Assembly (NCBI RefSeq): GCF_001513975.1
Contig: NZ_KQ947990.1
Coordinates: 56,095 to 120,094, forward strand
DNA: 64,000 nt
Reading direction: 5' to 3'
Source of the DNA: Streptomyces curacoi
Lineage (GTDB): Bacteria; Actinomycetota; Actinomycetes; Streptomycetales; Streptomycetaceae
Shown here: in pieces, positions 63,296 to 64,000 of the stretch
Layout of the letters: each line of letters opens with the position of its first letter
Numbering within the stretch: position 1 is the stretch's first letter
The notes under the pieces: generated by a model
What the model was told of the DNA's origin: nothing
The model's input: only the letters and a program-made list of their open reading frames with translations
The model's database searches: none
Made by a program: the position numbers and the translations under genes

Positions 63296-64000
63296 ATGGC
63301 GGCCTATCGCATGAGACTGTCCTGTGCCGACGAGATGCTGCTGCTCAACGGGTGTCCGGGAGTTGTCGGCCTGGCGGCGGTCTTCTCCGGCGAGCAGCCC
63401 GATGTGGGCCGGGTGCGGGCGCGCGTCGCCGAGCGGTGGACGGGGCTGGAGCGCATGAGCTGTGTGCTCGACCGTCCCCCGGGCAAGGGCGGGACGGCGC
63501 GGTGGGTGGTACCGGGTCCGTTCGATCCGGCCGCGCATGTCGCCGTGGCGCGGAACAAGTTGGACGACCTGTGGGCGCAGAGCGTGGACCGGCCGCTCCT
63601 CGACGGGGTGCCGCCCTGGCGGCTCTTCGTCGTCCCGGACGCGGCGCACGGCGGCGGGTTCGCGTTGGCGCTGGTCGCCCAGCACGTGCTCCTCGACGGG
63701 CGCTCCCTGGCGACGGTGATGCGCTCGCTGATGGACGGCCCCGCGGCGGTGCGGGACTCGGTCCGGCCGGCGCCGCTGCCGCGTACCGGGCTGCGCGCGG
63801 CGGCCAGGGAGCTCAGGGTGATGACGGCCGCGGGGCAGGCCCTGCCGATGCGGTCCGCGCAGGAGACGTACTCCTCGGTCGCGGTGACCGAACTGCCCGC
63901 GCACATGGTGCGGGCGGCACGCCGGCAGCCTGCCGACGGCCGGGGCGCGACACTGAACGAGCTGCTGGTGGCGGCGGTGGCCGGGGCACTGCGGGCCCGG
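63296..64000 (+). CDS. WS/DGAT- or condensation-type acyltransferase, 3' end outside window
   Basis: ATG 63296 (AAAGGA upstream) opens 235 codons to the window edge. The N terminus MRLSCADEMLLLNGCPGVVG, then RPLLDGVPPWRLFVV and VAQHVLLDGRSLATVM resemble the wax-ester synthase/diacylglycerol acyltransferase and NRPS condensation superfamily. The catalytic HHxxxDG motif appears as QHVLLDG, keeping the second His and Asp-Gly but with Gln for the first His. The later LNELLVAAVAGALRAR matches the WS/DGAT 'ND(V)..A.VAGALR' segment. It is probably an acyl-transferring enzyme with an unknown acceptor. Confidence 0.65.
   Translation, partial: MAAYRMRLSCADEMLLLNGCPGVVGLAAVFSGEQPDVGRVRARVAERWTGLERMSCVLDRPPGKGGTARWVVPGPFDPAAHVAVARNKLDDLWAQSVDRPLLDGVPPWRLFVVPDAAHGGGFALALVAQHVLLDGRSLATVMRSLMDGPAAVRDSVRPAPLPRTGLRAAARELRVMTAAGQALPMRSAQETYSSVAVTELPAHMVRAARRQPADGRGATLNELLVAAVAGALRAR

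Noticed and set aside
56633..63296. Genomic island integrated at tRNA-Thr
   Set aside because: No integrase or second copy of the tRNA 3' end was found within the window, and base composition of the cluster is similar to its surroundings. An island extending past the window end cannot be excluded.

Overview
The window is high-GC actinomycete chromosome and is almost certainly Streptomyces. Codon third positions are GC-saturated, GTG and TTG starts are common, and the gene order from sseA through nur, rsiG, mshA, gpmA, phoU-phoR-phoP, carD, ispD-ispF, cysS, rlmB to msiK is the conserved central-chromosome order known from S. coelicolor (roughly the SCO4160s to SCO4240s). No phage genes, transposases, integrases, CRISPR arrays or rRNA operons were seen. 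One tRNA gene (Thr, anticodon TGT) is present.

Layout. 1-0.8 kb: intergenic DNA with six ~110-bp tandem repeats. 0.8-9.2 kb: conserved genes (LmeA/DUF2993 protein; a Cys-rich leader peptide followed by sseA and a DUF1416 gene; DUF3099; DsrE; nitrobindin-like protein; the nickel regulator nur; ygfZ; dtd; rsiG, the c-di-GMP-dependent anti-sigma of WhiG; a GNAT protein), with one decayed lipoprotein gene. 9.2-15.5 kb: an accessory block of three related GntR-type regulators, two divergent paralogous ~62-aa membrane proteins, two paralogous HAD phosphatases and a TetR regulator. 15.5-26.6 kb: a HelD-like RNA polymerase ATPase, a deazaflavin-oxidoreductase/hemerythrin fusion, RraA- and HAD-like proteins, an imine-reductase-like enzyme with its divergent HxlR regulator, a kinase-fold protein, an ECF41 sigma factor with its epimerase partner and a matching promoter, a broken pentapeptide-repeat gene, and an HbhA-like gene group. 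26.8-42 kb: a receiver-SpoIIE phosphatase, NlpC/P60 hydrolase, mshA, YbjN, AraC, a TIR-NB-ARC-TPR protein, an MFS transporter, gpmA, a secreted HNH protein, two tandem nickel-binding proteins and a Cys-rich microprotein. 42.3-56.4 kb: phosphate regulation (phoU, PHO box, phoRP), carD, isoprenoid and cysteinyl-tRNA genes, rlmB, a DoxX protein, a sugar nucleotidyltransferase and msiK. 56.6-63.1 kb: the tRNA gene and then a cluster of nine small secreted proteins in four paralogous groups, plus two decayed copies. 63.3 kb to the end: the start of a WS/DGAT- or condensation-type acyltransferase gene.

How the parts relate. Most of the window is housekeeping and regulation: sulfur transfer and mycothiol, nickel homeostasis (nur near one end, nickel-binding proteins later), phosphate starvation response, RNA polymerase control (CarD, HelD, RsiG, ECF41) and the MEP pathway. 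Two blocks look like uncharacterised systems: the duplicated GntR/small-membrane-protein/HAD block at 9.4-14.9 kb, where each regulator has a palindromic operator candidate and a leaderless-type promoter, and the secreted small-protein cluster at 57-63.1 kb, which shows duplication, divergence and decay in place. Function in both blocks is unknown and is not assigned here.
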